DNA of 64,000 bases from Streptomyces sp. NBC_01481 (GTDB lineage: Bacteria > Actinomycetota > Actinomycetes > Streptomycetales > Streptomycetaceae), in assembly GCF_026339995.1 (NCBI RefSeq), contig NZ_JAPEPT010000002.1, positions 607,001 through 671,000 on the forward strand, in the 5' to 3' direction. Position numbers and translations under genes: made by a program. The stretch's first letter is position 1. The number at the start of each line of letters is the position of its first letter. Below, one piece after another: positions 1 to 8,169 of the stretch. The notes under the pieces were generated by a model. It was not told the origin of the DNA, ran no database searches, and saw nothing but the letters and a program-made list of their open reading frames with translations.

Positions 1-174
1 AACAACGCGATGCCGTGCGGCACGACCATCGGCCCGATCACCGCGGCCCGGCACGGCATCCAGACCGTCGACATCGGCGTGGCGATCCTGTCGATGCACA
101 GCGCGCGTGAACTGTGCGGCGCACAGGACCCCTATCTGCTGGCGAACGCCCTCACCGCGTTCCTGGAGGCCTGA
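1..174 (+). CDS. M18 family aminopeptidase, C-terminal end (partial)
   Basis: The window opens inside this reading frame, so only the last 57 residues are present, ending at TGA 172-174. The fragment contains [20 protein letters not shown] and then [10 protein letters not shown]. Both are typical of the C-terminus of M18 zinc aminopeptidases (aspartyl aminopeptidase/ApeB type), where the histidine of SMHSARE is a metal ligand. The family removes N-terminal, often acidic, residues from peptides in the cytoplasm. The start and the rest of the active site lie outside the window, so substrate preference cannot be judged. Confidence 0.85.
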   Translation, partial: NNAMPCGTTIGPITAARHGIQTVDIGVAILSMHSARELCGAQDPYLLANALTAFLEA

Positions 175-242
175 AGTCCCCTGGCCCAGGGGCCGGTTGG
201 GGGTTTGCGAAACAACTGCGAAAGCAGCCGTACGCAACGGTG

Positions 243-620
243 ATGACCATGGTTCTCCTCGGTCATCACGCGGTGGTCACCCACCGGCCCGGCCCCTCGC
301 GCCGCACCCTGTTCCTCGCACTCGCCTCGGCGGTCGCGGTCCTTGCCGCAGGGTGCTGGTTCGTCATTCAGCGGTACAACGAGCGGCCGCCGTGGGCCGA
401 GGACATCGCGTACGAATCGGGTTACGTCCAGGGCCGACGGGTCCGGATGTACGACCCGACCGGCCAGGAGGTGAGAAAGCTCCTGGCCGACGGGTGCGCG
501 GAGATCCGGTCCGCCGGCTGGGGCGGGCGCAAGGCGACGTACGACCCCGGCCTGTGGGTGGACGGCTGCCTGGACGGTGCGGCGGGCCGCCAGCCCCTGC
601 GACAGGGGCTCTTCCACTAG
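243..620 (+). CDS. Small membrane-anchored hypothetical protein
   Basis: This is a protein of about 125 residues of unknown function. A short arginine-containing N-terminus precedes one hydrophobic segment (around TLFLALASAVAVLAAGCWFV), followed by a soluble C-terminal part of about 80 residues that includes WAEDIAYESGYVQGRR and two cysteines. The layout suggests a single-pass protein with its C-terminus outside the cell. The open frame extends further upstream, but ATG 243 or 249 fits the membrane topology better. No strong ribosome site separates the two. A hairpin overlaps the 3' end of the gene. Confidence 0.6.
   Translation: MTMVLLGHHAVVTHRPGPSRRTLFLALASAVAVLAAGCWFVIQRYNERPPWAEDIAYESGYVQGRRVRMYDPTGQEVRKLLADGCAEIRSAGWGGRKATYDPGLWVDGCLDGAAGRQPLRQGLFH
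592..610. terminator. Short hairpin at the end of the small membrane protein gene
   Basis: AGCCCCTG and CAGGGGCT form a perfect 8-bp stem around a CGA loop, ending 10 bp before the stop codon at 620. It has no T-run. It lies between convergent genes and could help terminate both, but that is inference. Confidence 0.35.
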
Positions 621-642
621 GGCGTGTTGGGAAGTAGCGCCG

Positions 643-2466
643 CTACTCCTGGTCCATCCCGGCCAGTACGAGCGGCAGCCGCGTGACCCCGTCCGCGCTC
701 ACCTGCACCGGAACACCCCAGTCCTGCTGATGCACATGGCACGCCGGGTACTCGTTGGACGGGTCGTCGTCGCAGGACGCCGCCATCGCCGACACATGCA
801 GCACGCCCTCGGCGACCGCCGGATCGATCTCCAGGTCGCGCGCCAGGTCCGTGCCCGCGCCCTCACCGGAGATCAGCAGCTCCGGCGGGGTCGAGGAGAC
901 GAGCAGCCGGGTAGACGGCCCGTACCGGGTGTCCAGCTTCTGGCCGGCCGGGGCCTGGAAGACCACGTCCAACCGCAGCTTGCCCGCGGCGACTTCGGTC
1001 GCGGCACGCTGGGTGCGGTGAGCGACGGCATCGACGCGTACCGCCTCCTCCGGCAGCCGCAGCCGGGTCAGCCGGTGCCGCGCGGACTCCACCACGACGA
1101 TGTCCTCGCCGACCAGCACGGCGTCGCTCGGCTCCCGCAGATCGGTGGCCAGGGTGGTCACCTCGCCGCTGTGCCCCTCTTGAACGGGAGGTGTGTAGCG
1201 GCGCAGCGCGTGGTTGTACGTGTCGCTGACGGCCACCGAACCGTCGGGGAGCGCGGTCACGCCCAACGGGTGCTGGAGCAGGGCCTGTCCGGCCGCACCG
1301 TCGCGGTGACCGAAGTCGAAGAGTCCGGTGCCGACGGCGGTGTGCACGGCGCCCTCGCGGTCGACGTACCGCAGCGCGCTCGTCTCCGAGTCGGCGACCC
1401 ACAGCCGCTCCTCGGTCGCCGCGAGCCCGGACGGCTGGGCGAACCACGCCTCGGCGACCGGTCCGTCGACCAGGCCCTCGTTGGTGGTGCCCGCGGCGAC
1501 GCGGACCGTGCCGAGCTCGGGGTCGTACGCCCACAGCTGGTGGACGCCGGCCATCGCGATCCACACCTCGCCCTGCCACCAGGCCACGTCCCACGGCGAG
1601 GAGAGGTCCACGTCGCGGGCCGGGCCGTTCGTCGGCGAGCCCTGCCACCACTGCCTGCCGGTCCCGGCGACGGTGGTGGTCTCTGCGTTCTCCAGGTCGA
1701 GCACACGCAGGGCGTGGTTGACCGTGTCGGCGACGACGACGCGCCCCCCGGGCAGCAGGGCGAGCCCCTGCGGTTCACTGAACCGGGCCCGCTCGGGGCC
1801 GCCGTCGACGAGCCCCCGCTCACCGTCGCCGTACCGCTGGACGACCGTCTCGGCGTCGGCCGCCAGCCGCACCAGCTGATGGCGCGTGGTGTCGGAGACC
1901 AGAAAACCGCCGTCGGGCAGCACGAGCGCCTTGCCGGGGAAGCGCAGATGCGTGGCGACCGGCTCGGGCGCGACATACGGCCCGTCACCGCGCCGCAGCG
2001 TGCCCTTGGCGGCGTGCTCCGCCTCCAGCTCCTCGACGAGCTTCTCGATGGCGTGCGCATGCCCCTCGCCGGCGTGCTGGGCGACGACATAGCCCTCGGG
2101 GTCGATGACGACGAGGGTGGGCCAGGCCCGTACGGCGTACTGCTTCCAGGTGGCGAGCTCGGGGTCGTCGAGCACGGGGTGATGCACCTGATAGCGCTCG
2201 ACGGCGTCGACGACGGCCTGGTGCTCCGCCTCGTGCACGAACTTCGGCGAGTGGACCCCGATGATCACCACGGTGTCGCGGTGCTTCTCCTCGAGCTCGC
2301 GCAGCTCGTCCAGGACATGCAGACAGTTAATGCAGCAAAATGTCCAAAAATCGAGGATAACGATGCGTCCTCGCAGGTCAGCGAGGGTGTACTGGGTGTC
2401 GCCCGTATTGAGCCAGCCGCCCCTGCCGATGAGCTCGGGGGCCCGAACGCGTGCACGTGTAGCCAT
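643..2466 (-). CDS. NHL-repeat protein with N-terminal thioredoxin-like domain
   Basis: The protein has 607 residues. Residues about 25-170 are a thioredoxin/TlpA-like fold carrying WTFCCINC, whose CxxC pair (C45, C48) is the expected redox site, and cis-proline-region sequence WPTLVVIDPEG. The rest consists of NHL beta-propeller repeats such as PQGLALLPGGRVVVADTVNH and QPSGLAATEERLWVADS. This matches the NHL-domain thioredoxin family, thought to act in thiol-disulfide exchange on an unknown partner. No signal peptide is seen. An in-frame ATG exists at 2484, but ATG 2466 gives the usual MATRARVRAPEL start and is preceded by a GGGGG run. Confidence 0.88.
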   Translation of the reverse strand: MATRARVRAPELIGRGGWLNTGDTQYTLADLRGRIVILDFWTFCCINCLHVLDELRELEEKHRDTVVIIGVHSPKFVHEAEHQAVVDAVERYQVHHPVLDDPELATWKQYAVRAWPTLVVIDPEGYVVAQHAGEGHAHAIEKLVEELEAEHAAKGTLRRGDGPYVAPEPVATHLRFPGKALVLPDGGFLVSDTTRHQLVRLAADAETVVQRYGDGERGLVDGGPERARFSEPQGLALLPGGRVVVADTVNHALRVLDLENAETTTVAGTGRQWWQGSPTNGPARDVDLSSPWDVAWWQGEVWIAMAGVHQLWAYDPELGTVRVAAGTTNEGLVDGPVAEAWFAQPSGLAATEERLWVADSETSALRYVDREGAVHTAVGTGLFDFGHRDGAAGQALLQHPLGVTALPDGSVAVSDTYNHALRRYTPPVQEGHSGEVTTLATDLREPSDAVLVGEDIVVVESARHRLTRLRLPEEAVRVDAVAHRTQRAATEVAAGKLRLDVVFQAPAGQKLDTRYGPSTRLLVSSTPPELLISGEGAGTDLARDLEIDPAVAEGVLHVSAMAASCDDDPSNEYPACHVHQQDWGVPVQVSADGVTRLPLVLAGMDQE

Positions 2467-2507
2467 ACCCCCATCCAACCGCACGAGACCGGGTACGCAT
2501 TCCAGCC

Positions 2508-3008
2508 ATGAAATACCTCGTACGCGACAAGATCTTCGCGATCGGTGACGACTACTGGATCGAGGACGAGCAGGGGCGCCGCGCCTTCCTCGTCGACGGC
2601 AAGGCGCTGCGGCTGCGCGACACGCTGGAGCTCAAGGACCCGAGCGGGCTTGTGCTCATCACGCTGCGCAAGAAGCTGCTGAGCCTGAGGGACACGATGA
2701 CCGTCGAACGGGGCGACGCGCCGCTCGCCACGATCCGCAGGAAACGGCTCTCGCTGCTGCGCAACCACTACCGGGTGGCACTCGTCGAGGGCACGGAACT
2801 GGATGTCAGCGGCCGGATCCTGCACCGGGAGTTCGTGATCGAGTACGACGGCGAACTGCTGGCTCACATCTCGAAGCAGTGGTTCCGGGTGCGGGAGACG
2901 TACGCGGTGAATGTCGTCCGGGAGGACGCGGATCCGGCGCTGATGATCGCGGTGGCGGTGTGCGTGATCCGCATGGCGGAGAGGGAGCGGGACGGCGACG
3001 ACGATTAG
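2508..3008 (+). CDS. LURP-one-related (LOR) family protein
   Basis: The protein has 166 residues and begins MKYLVRDKIFAIGDDYWIED. It alternates short basic beta strands (LKDPSGLVLITLRKKLLSL, RKRLSLLRNHYRVAL) and ends with a hydrophobic helix (DPALMIAVAVCVIRM). This is the layout of the LURP-one/Tubby-like fold, a 12-stranded barrel around a central helix. The biochemical role in bacteria is unknown. The gene diverges from the NHL/thioredoxin gene across a gap of about 40 bp, so the two may share a promoter region. Confidence 0.85.
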   Translation: MKYLVRDKIFAIGDDYWIEDEQGRRAFLVDGKALRLRDTLELKDPSGLVLITLRKKLLSLRDTMTVERGDAPLATIRRKRLSLLRNHYRVALVEGTELDVSGRILHREFVIEYDGELLAHISKQWFRVRETYAVNVVREDADPALMIAVAVCVIRMAERERDGDDD

Positions 3009-3101
3009 TTCCGGGCGGCGGCTGAAATATGCCGCTGGGCCGCATTTTCAGCCCGTCCGGCGTTGAGGACATGCGGCCGAAGGTCGCAGCCCGCCTGGAC
3101 G

Positions 3102-3890
3102 CTAGGGCGCGTCCAGGCCCAGCCGCCGGTCCTTCAGCGCCGGGAACTGCTCGCGCGTCGTCGTCACTTTCTCCGCGGACAGTTCCACCCGCAGGACCTC
3201 CTCGCCCGGCCCCGCCTCCGCCAGGACCTCGCCCCACGGGTCGACCACAATGCTGTGGCCCGCCTGCTCGACCCCCGCATGGGTGCCCGCGGTGCCGCAG
3301 GCCAGGACGTAGGCCTGGTTCTCGACCGCGCGGGCGCGGGCCAGCAGGGTCCAGTGTTCGCGGCGGCGGGCCGGCCAGCCGGCCGGGATGACGAAGGCCT
3401 GGGCGCCGGCGTCCACGAGTCCGCGGAAGAGTTCGGGGAAGCGCAGGTCGTAGCAGGTCGCCAAGCCGACGGTGAGGCCCGGCAGCGGGACGGTGACGAG
3501 TTCGTCGCCCGCGCCCATCATCACCGCCTCACCCTTGTCGAAGCCGAAGCGGTGGATCTTGCGGTAGGTGCCGACCAGTTCACCGGCGGGGGAGAGGACG
3601 AGGGAGGTGTTGTAGAGAGTGCCGTCCGCGGCCTTCTCGACGACGGAGCCCGCGTGCAGCCACACGCCTGCGTCGCTCGCCGCCTTCGCCATCACCTCGT
3701 ACGTCGGCCCGGTGACCGTCTCCGCCTCCTCGGCGAAGGAGTCGTAGGCGAAGGCGCCGACGGGCCACAGTTCCGGCAGGATCACCAGATCGGCGTCCTG
3801 TTGTTCGCGTACCAGCGAAGCGGCCCGCGCCCTACGAGAATTGACTGTTTCGTCCGGGTCTACTGCGATCTGGATGAGAGAGGCGCGCAC
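3102..3890 (-). CDS. Carbon-nitrogen hydrolase (nitrilase superfamily)
   Basis: The protein has 262 residues and a full catalytic triad: E40 in LPELW, K111 in YRKIHRF and C146 in ATCYDLRFPE. These are the signatures of the nitrilase/omega-amidase branch, which hydrolyses amide C-N bonds such as those of deaminated glutathione or omega-keto amides. The start is GTG at 3890, giving the usual family N-terminus MRASLIQIAVD. It is probably cytoplasmic. The exact substrate cannot be read from sequence. It is divergent from the mycothiol-dependent enzyme gene. Confidence 0.88.
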   Translation of the reverse strand: MRASLIQIAVDPDETVNSRRARAASLVREQQDADLVILPELWPVGAFAYDSFAEEAETVTGPTYEVMAKAASDAGVWLHAGSVVEKAADGTLYNTSLVLSPAGELVGTYRKIHRFGFDKGEAVMMGAGDELVTVPLPGLTVGLATCYDLRFPELFRGLVDAGAQAFVIPAGWPARRREHWTLLARARAVENQAYVLACGTAGTHAGVEQAGHSIVVDPWGEVLAEAGPGEEVLRVELSAEKVTTTREQFPALKDRRLGLDAP

Positions 3891-4053
3891 ACTACCACCG
3901 TCCTGGCATTCGAGCCGTCAACGCGGGCCTACGATCGTCACACGAAAGCACTGCCGGGGTGCCGTCCGGCAGCGTAACTTAACTGCCGAGCCTCCCACGC
4001 AGCCCAGCAGTCAGCAGCCCAGCCCGCGTACCGCAGAACCGCCGAGGGGTCCC

Positions 4054-4878
4054 GTGACCGTCCATCCCAGCCTCCAGACCTACGCCGACGCCTGGACCCA
4101 CTCCATCGAATCGATAGCAGAGCTGGTGCAGCCGCTCGTGGAAGGCGAGTGGAACCGGCCGACGCCGTGTCCCGCCTGGTCGGTCCGCGATGTCGTCTCG
4201 CACGTCATCGGCATGGAGTGCGAGATGCTCGGCGATCCCCGGCCGATCCATACGCTGCCGCGCGATCTCTACCATGTACAGAGCGAGTTCGCCCGCTACA
4301 TGGAGATGCAGGTCGATGTGCGCCGGCACCACACGGCGCCGGAGATGACCTCGGAGCTGGAGTACACGATCATCCGGCGGGCCCGTCAGCTGCGCAACGA
4401 GAGCCGCGCCCCCGGCACCATGGTCCGTGCCCCGCTCGGCGCCGAGCAGACCCTTGAACTCGCCATGCGGATGCGGGCGTTCGACACGTGGGTGCACGAG
4501 CAGGATCTGCGGGTGGCGCTCGGCAAGCCGGGCAACCTCGACTCCCCCGGCGCGTATGTCGCGCGGGACTGTCTGCTCGAAGCCCTGCCGAAGGTCGTCG
4601 CCAAGGACGCGGGCGCGCCCGCGAATTCGGCGGTCGTCTTCGATGTGCACGGTCCGGTGGAGTTCCTGCGGACGGTCCGGGTGGACGCGGACGGCCGCGG
4701 CACGGTCGACGGCGCGCCCTCGCTCGGGCCCGTCGTGACCCTCGCCATGGACTGGGAGACCTACGTCCGCCTGGCGTGCGGGCGGGTGCGGGCGGCCGCG
4801 GTGCAGGACCGGGTCAAGGTGGACGGGGACGCGGAGCTGGGCGCGGCGATCCTGCGGGAGTTCGCGGTCACTCCGTAG
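4054..4878 (+). CDS. Maleylpyruvate isomerase family mycothiol-dependent enzyme
   Basis: The protein has 274 residues. GTG 4054 is chosen because GAGGGG lies just upstream and the family N-terminus (HPSLQTYADAWTHSIESIAE) begins there. The N-terminal half is a DinB-like four-helix bundle with RPTPCPAWSVRDVVSHVIG, and the second half contains FDTWVHEQDLRVALG. The histidines in HVIG and VHEQD are candidate metal ligands. Members use mycothiol, the actinobacterial thiol, for isomerisation or transferase reactions. The actual substrate is unknown. Confidence 0.85.
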   Translation: MTVHPSLQTYADAWTHSIESIAELVQPLVEGEWNRPTPCPAWSVRDVVSHVIGMECEMLGDPRPIHTLPRDLYHVQSEFARYMEMQVDVRRHHTAPEMTSELEYTIIRRARQLRNESRAPGTMVRAPLGAEQTLELAMRMRAFDTWVHEQDLRVALGKPGNLDSPGAYVARDCLLEALPKVVAKDAGAPANSAVVFDVHGPVEFLRTVRVDADGRGTVDGAPSLGPVVTLAMDWETYVRLACGRVRAAAVQDRVKVDGDAELGAAILREFAVTP

Positions 4879-4993
4879 CGGAGGAGCCGGGCGCGCGTGG
4901 CATCCGCCTCGCGCGCGCCGCAGGTTCACGCCGGAGGGTCCGCGCCGAACCGGTCGCGCCTCACAGGGTCCGCGCGGCAGACGGTCCGCGTCG

Positions 4994-6295
4994 TCACGCC
5001 GGTACGTGCACGGCCTCCACCCGGCTCGCCACCAGCCGTTCCCGCTCCCGCCGCACCGTGCGCGCCCGCAGCCGCAGGATCTGCCCGATCCCGACGGCCT
5101 CCAGCACGAACACCGACGAGAACGCGATCCGGTAGTTGTCGCCGGTCGCGTCCAGCAGCACCCCGACCGCCAGCAGTGTCGTCATGGAGGCCACGAAGCC
5201 GCCCATGTTGACGATGCCCGACGCCGTCCCCTGCCGTTCCGGGGGATTGGCGGGGCGGGCGAAGTCGAAGCCGATCATCGACGCGGGCCCGCATGCCCCG
5301 AGCACCGTGCAGAGTGTGATCAGCAACCACATCGGGGCAGGGTCGCCGGGGTACACAATGGTGGCGGCCCATACGAGTGCGGTCGCCCCGACCGTGCCGA
5401 GAGCGAGCGGGACCCGGGCCGCATGGTGGCGCGCGATGATCTGCCCGTACACCAGGCCCACCATCATGTTGGAGAGCACCACCAGGGTCAGCAGCTCGCC
5501 CGCCGTCTCCCGGGACAGGCCCTGTGCCTCGATGAGGAAGGGCATCCCCCACAGCAGCAGGAACACCATCGCGGGGAACTGGGTGGTGAAGTGCACCCAC
5601 AGGCCGAGTCTGGTGCCGGGCTCCCGCCAGGACTGGGCGATCTGCTTGCGTACGAATGCCGATCCGGCGTGCCGGGCGGGCGGTGGCTCATGGCCCTCGG
5701 GGTGGTCCTTGAGGAAGAGCACGAGCAGGACGAGCACGACCAGTCCGGCCGCCGCGCTGCCCGCGAAGGTGGCGGTCCAGCCCAGGCCGTGGAGCATCCG
5801 GGCGATGACGATGGTCGAGACGAGGTTGCCCGCCATCCCGAAGAGCGCGGCGACCTGCCCTATGAGGGGTCCGCGCCGCGCCGGGAACCAGCGGGTGCCG
5901 AGCCGCAGCACGCTGATGAAGGTCATCGCGTCGCCGCAGCCGAGGAGCGCACGCGAGGCGAGGGCCGTGCCGTACGAGGGCGAGAACGCGAAGCCCAGCT
6001 GCCCGGCCGTGAACAGCACCACGCCGATGGTGAGGACCTTCTTGGTGCCGAGGCGGTCGACCAGCAGGCCGACGGGTATCTGCATCCCCGCGTACACGAG
6101 CAGCTGGAGGATGGAGAAGGTGGACAGCGCGGAGGCGTTGACGTCGAAGCGGTCGGCGGCGTCGAGTCCGGCGACGCCCAGGGACGTACGGAAGATGACG
6201 GCGACGAAGTAGACAGCGACGCCGATGCCCCAGACCGCGGCGGCCCGCCGTCCGCCGGGTGGATCCCCCGGCAGGGCGGCGGCGCAGGCGCTCAC
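4994..6295 (-). CDS. MFS transporter
   Basis: The permease has 433 residues and about 12 hydrophobic segments. The cytoplasmic loop-2 signature VDRLGTKKVLTIG and the segment RLGTRWFPARRGPLIGQ are typical of major facilitator superfamily carriers, closest in feel to the anion:cation or nitrate/sugar-phosphate branch. The ATG overlaps the stop of the upstream GntR gene as ATGA (6292-6295), so the two are translationally coupled. The transported compound is probably the one sensed by that regulator, but it is not identified. Confidence 0.85.
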   Translation of the reverse strand: MSACAAALPGDPPGGRRAAAVWGIGVAVYFVAVIFRTSLGVAGLDAADRFDVNASALSTFSILQLLVYAGMQIPVGLLVDRLGTKKVLTIGVVLFTAGQLGFAFSPSYGTALASRALLGCGDAMTFISVLRLGTRWFPARRGPLIGQVAALFGMAGNLVSTIVIARMLHGLGWTATFAGSAAAGLVVLVLLVLFLKDHPEGHEPPPARHAGSAFVRKQIAQSWREPGTRLGLWVHFTTQFPAMVFLLLWGMPFLIEAQGLSRETAGELLTLVVLSNMMVGLVYGQIIARHHAARVPLALGTVGATALVWAATIVYPGDPAPMWLLITLCTVLGACGPASMIGFDFARPANPPERQGTASGIVNMGGFVASMTTLLAVGVLLDATGDNYRIAFSSVFVLEAVGIGQILRLRARTVRRERERLVASRVEAVHVPA

Positions 6296-6940
6296 CGGAC
6301 CTCGCCCCGCGCCAGGTTGCTGAACCAGCCGACGTGCCGGTGGACGAGGGCGGCCGCCGCGTCCGGGTCTCCGGCGCGCAGTGCCTCAAGGATCTCGCTG
6401 TGCTCGGCGACGTTCTTGGCGATCCGGTCGGGGTGGGAGTGCATGACCGCGACGCCCATCCTCAGCTGCCGGTCGCGGAGTTGGTCGTAGAGGCGGGAGA
6501 GGATCGCGTTGCCCCCGCTGCGGACGATCTCGGCGTGGAAGCAGCGGTCGGTGACGGCGACGGCGGCCAGGTCGCCCTCCTCGCCCTGTCGCTTCTGCTG
6601 TTCGAGGAGCTCTTCGAGGCGGGCGATCAGCTGCGGTGAGGCCGGTACGGCCTTGCGGGCGGCGTGCTCCTCGACCAGCATCCGGGTCTCGACCACATCG
6701 GCGATCTCCTGTGCGGAGACGGCGAGGACCGAGGGCGCCCTTCTTCGGGTAGAGCTTGATCAGCCCTTCGACCTCCAGCTTGAGGAGCGCTTCGCGGACG
6801 GGGGTGCGCGATACGCCGACGGCGTCGGCCAGTTCGCCCTCGGTGAGGAGGGTTCCGCCCTCGTAGCGGCGGTCGAGGACGGCTTGCTTGATGTGGGTGT
6901 AGACGCGTTCTGCGGCAGGGGCGGCGGCGGGCATGCGCAC
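6292..6940 (-). pseudogene. GntR/FCD family regulator, frameshifted
   Basis: The first part (from ATG 6940) is a clear GntR winged helix: EGELADAVGVSRTPVREALL, then EVEGLIKLYPKKGAL. After that the frame breaks. The FCD-type effector domain continues in another frame, from about VLAVSAQEIADVVETRMLVE to LARGEVR at 6292. The coding strand reads CTCGGTCCTC, where the continuous frame needs CTCGTCCTC, so one extra G near 6729-6730 explains the break. It may be a real mutation, a sequencing error or, less likely, programmed. If real, the product has a DNA-binding domain without its ligand domain. The downstream half overlaps the MFS gene by ATGA. Confidence 0.75.
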
Positions 6941-7097
6941 AGCTTAGATACAACACAGGTGCATCAGGAAGCCTGGTCCACGATGCAGGACGGACAAGGG
7001 GTTTGGGCGCCCGGAACAAGAAGTACGCAACTTCCGTACATCCATTCGCTCTGCTCACGAGTCTCATGTCGGGACCCTGTTTTCCCTGGGCCCCATC

Positions 7098-7110
7098 GAC
7101 TTTGAAAGTC
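7098..7110. promoter_or_regulatory. Short inverted repeat upstream of the D,D-carboxypeptidase gene
   Basis: GACTTT and AAAGTC flank a single G, about 50 bp before the TTG start. A related GGACTTTCG follows at 7124-7132. This may be an operator or sigma-factor element in the gap between the GntR and carboxypeptidase genes. No factor can be named. Confidence 0.3.
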
Positions 7111-7160
7111 ACGGGACTTAACGGACTTTCGACGCAAACGCGACTATCGGAGCGTTCCCT

Positions 7161-8105
7161 TTGATACTCAAAAGCAAGGGCCTGCGCAGAGCCGCCGGCG
7201 TCGCCCTCGCCGGCGGCCTGCTGTTGGCGGCCTCGCCCCTGGCCACTACCGCCCAGGCAGCGGTGCCGATCCCGACCATCAGCGCCAAGGGCGGCTTCCT
7301 GCTGGACCAGGCGGACGGCAAGCCGGTCTACGGCAAGGCCAACAACACCCGCCGCCAGATCGCGAGCACGACGAAGCTGGTGACGGCCATCACGGTCCTC
7401 ACCACGCCCGGCGTGGACCTCACCAAGAAGGTCACCGTCAAGCAGGCGTACCGGGACTACGTCGTCCGGCAGGGCGCGAGCACCGCGGACCTGCGCACCG
7501 GTGACAAGCTGACCGTCCGTCAGCTGCTGTCCGCCATGATGCTGCCGTCCGGCTGCGACGCCGCGTACGCCCTCGCCGACGCCTACGGCACCGGGACGAC
7601 GACCGCCGCGCGCACGTCTTCGTTCATCGGCAAGATGAACGCCAAGGCCAAGCAGCTCGGCCTGGTGAACACGCACTTCGACTCGTTCGACGGAATCTCC
7701 GCGGCGGGCGCCAACTACTCCACCCCGTGGGACCTGGCGAAGCTCGCCCGCCACGCGATGAGCAGCGCGACCTTCCGCGATGTCGTCAAGGCCACGTCGT
7801 ACAAGACCGTCGCGACGACGAGCACCGGCGCCACCCGCACGTACACCTGGTACAACACCAACGCGCTCCTCGGCTCGTACAGCGGGGCCATCGGCGTGAA
7901 GACCGGCACCGGCACGGCTGCCGGCCCCTGCCTCGTCTTCGCCGCCACCCGCGGCACGAAGACCTACGTCGGCGTCGTCCTCGCCAGCTCCAGCGTCACC
8001 GAGCGCACCAAGGACGCGGCGAAGCTGCTGGACTTCGGATTCGGCTCCACCACCGCCCAGACGATGACGGTTCGAACGCTCCCGGCCGGCACGCAGCGCG
8101 ACTGA
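7161..8105 (+). CDS. D-alanyl-D-alanine carboxypeptidase (S11 family)
   Basis: The protein has 314 residues with a Sec signal peptide (basic MILKSKGLRR, hydrophobic core, cleavage near AQA-AVP). The penicillin-binding motifs are SxxK (STTK, S69-K72), SGC at 130-132 and KTG at 247-249. It trims the terminal D-Ala of peptidoglycan stem peptides outside the membrane. The second motif is SGC rather than the usual SxN, so the Asn is replaced by Cys. The start is TTG 7161 with GGAG eight bases upstream. No C-terminal membrane anchor is evident, so it is probably secreted. Confidence 0.9.
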   Translation: MILKSKGLRRAAGVALAGGLLLAASPLATTAQAAVPIPTISAKGGFLLDQADGKPVYGKANNTRRQIASTTKLVTAITVLTTPGVDLTKKVTVKQAYRDYVVRQGASTADLRTGDKLTVRQLLSAMMLPSGCDAAYALADAYGTGTTTAARTSSFIGKMNAKAKQLGLVNTHFDSFDGISAAGANYSTPWDLAKLARHAMSSATFRDVVKATSYKTVATTSTGATRTYTWYNTNALLGSYSGAIGVKTGTGTAAGPCLVFAATRGTKTYVGVVLASSSVTERTKDAAKLLDFGFGSTTAQTMTVRTLPAGTQRD

Positions 8106-8121
8106 CGCACCGCTGAAAACA

Positions 8122-8156
8122 CGAGGTCCCGTGACGCATCGCGTCACGGGACCTCG
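8122..8156. terminator. Bidirectional terminator hairpin
   Basis: A perfect 16-bp stem (8122-8137 with 8141-8156) surrounds an ATC loop, placed exactly between the convergent carboxypeptidase and E2 genes. It lacks a T-tract, as many Streptomyces terminators do. Confidence 0.8.
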
Positions 8157-8169
8157 GTGTTCCGGGCCG

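Noticed and set aside
577..2511. Long plus-strand open frame over the NHL/thioredoxin gene
   Set aside because: It lacks any recognisable domain, and the minus-strand frame has clear CCINC and NHL repeats. It is a GC-skew shadow.
6627..8147. 506-codon minus-strand frame across the carboxypeptidase gene
   Set aside because: The plus strand carries signal peptide, SxxK and KTG motifs. The minus frame only joins that gene's antisense to the GntR start region.
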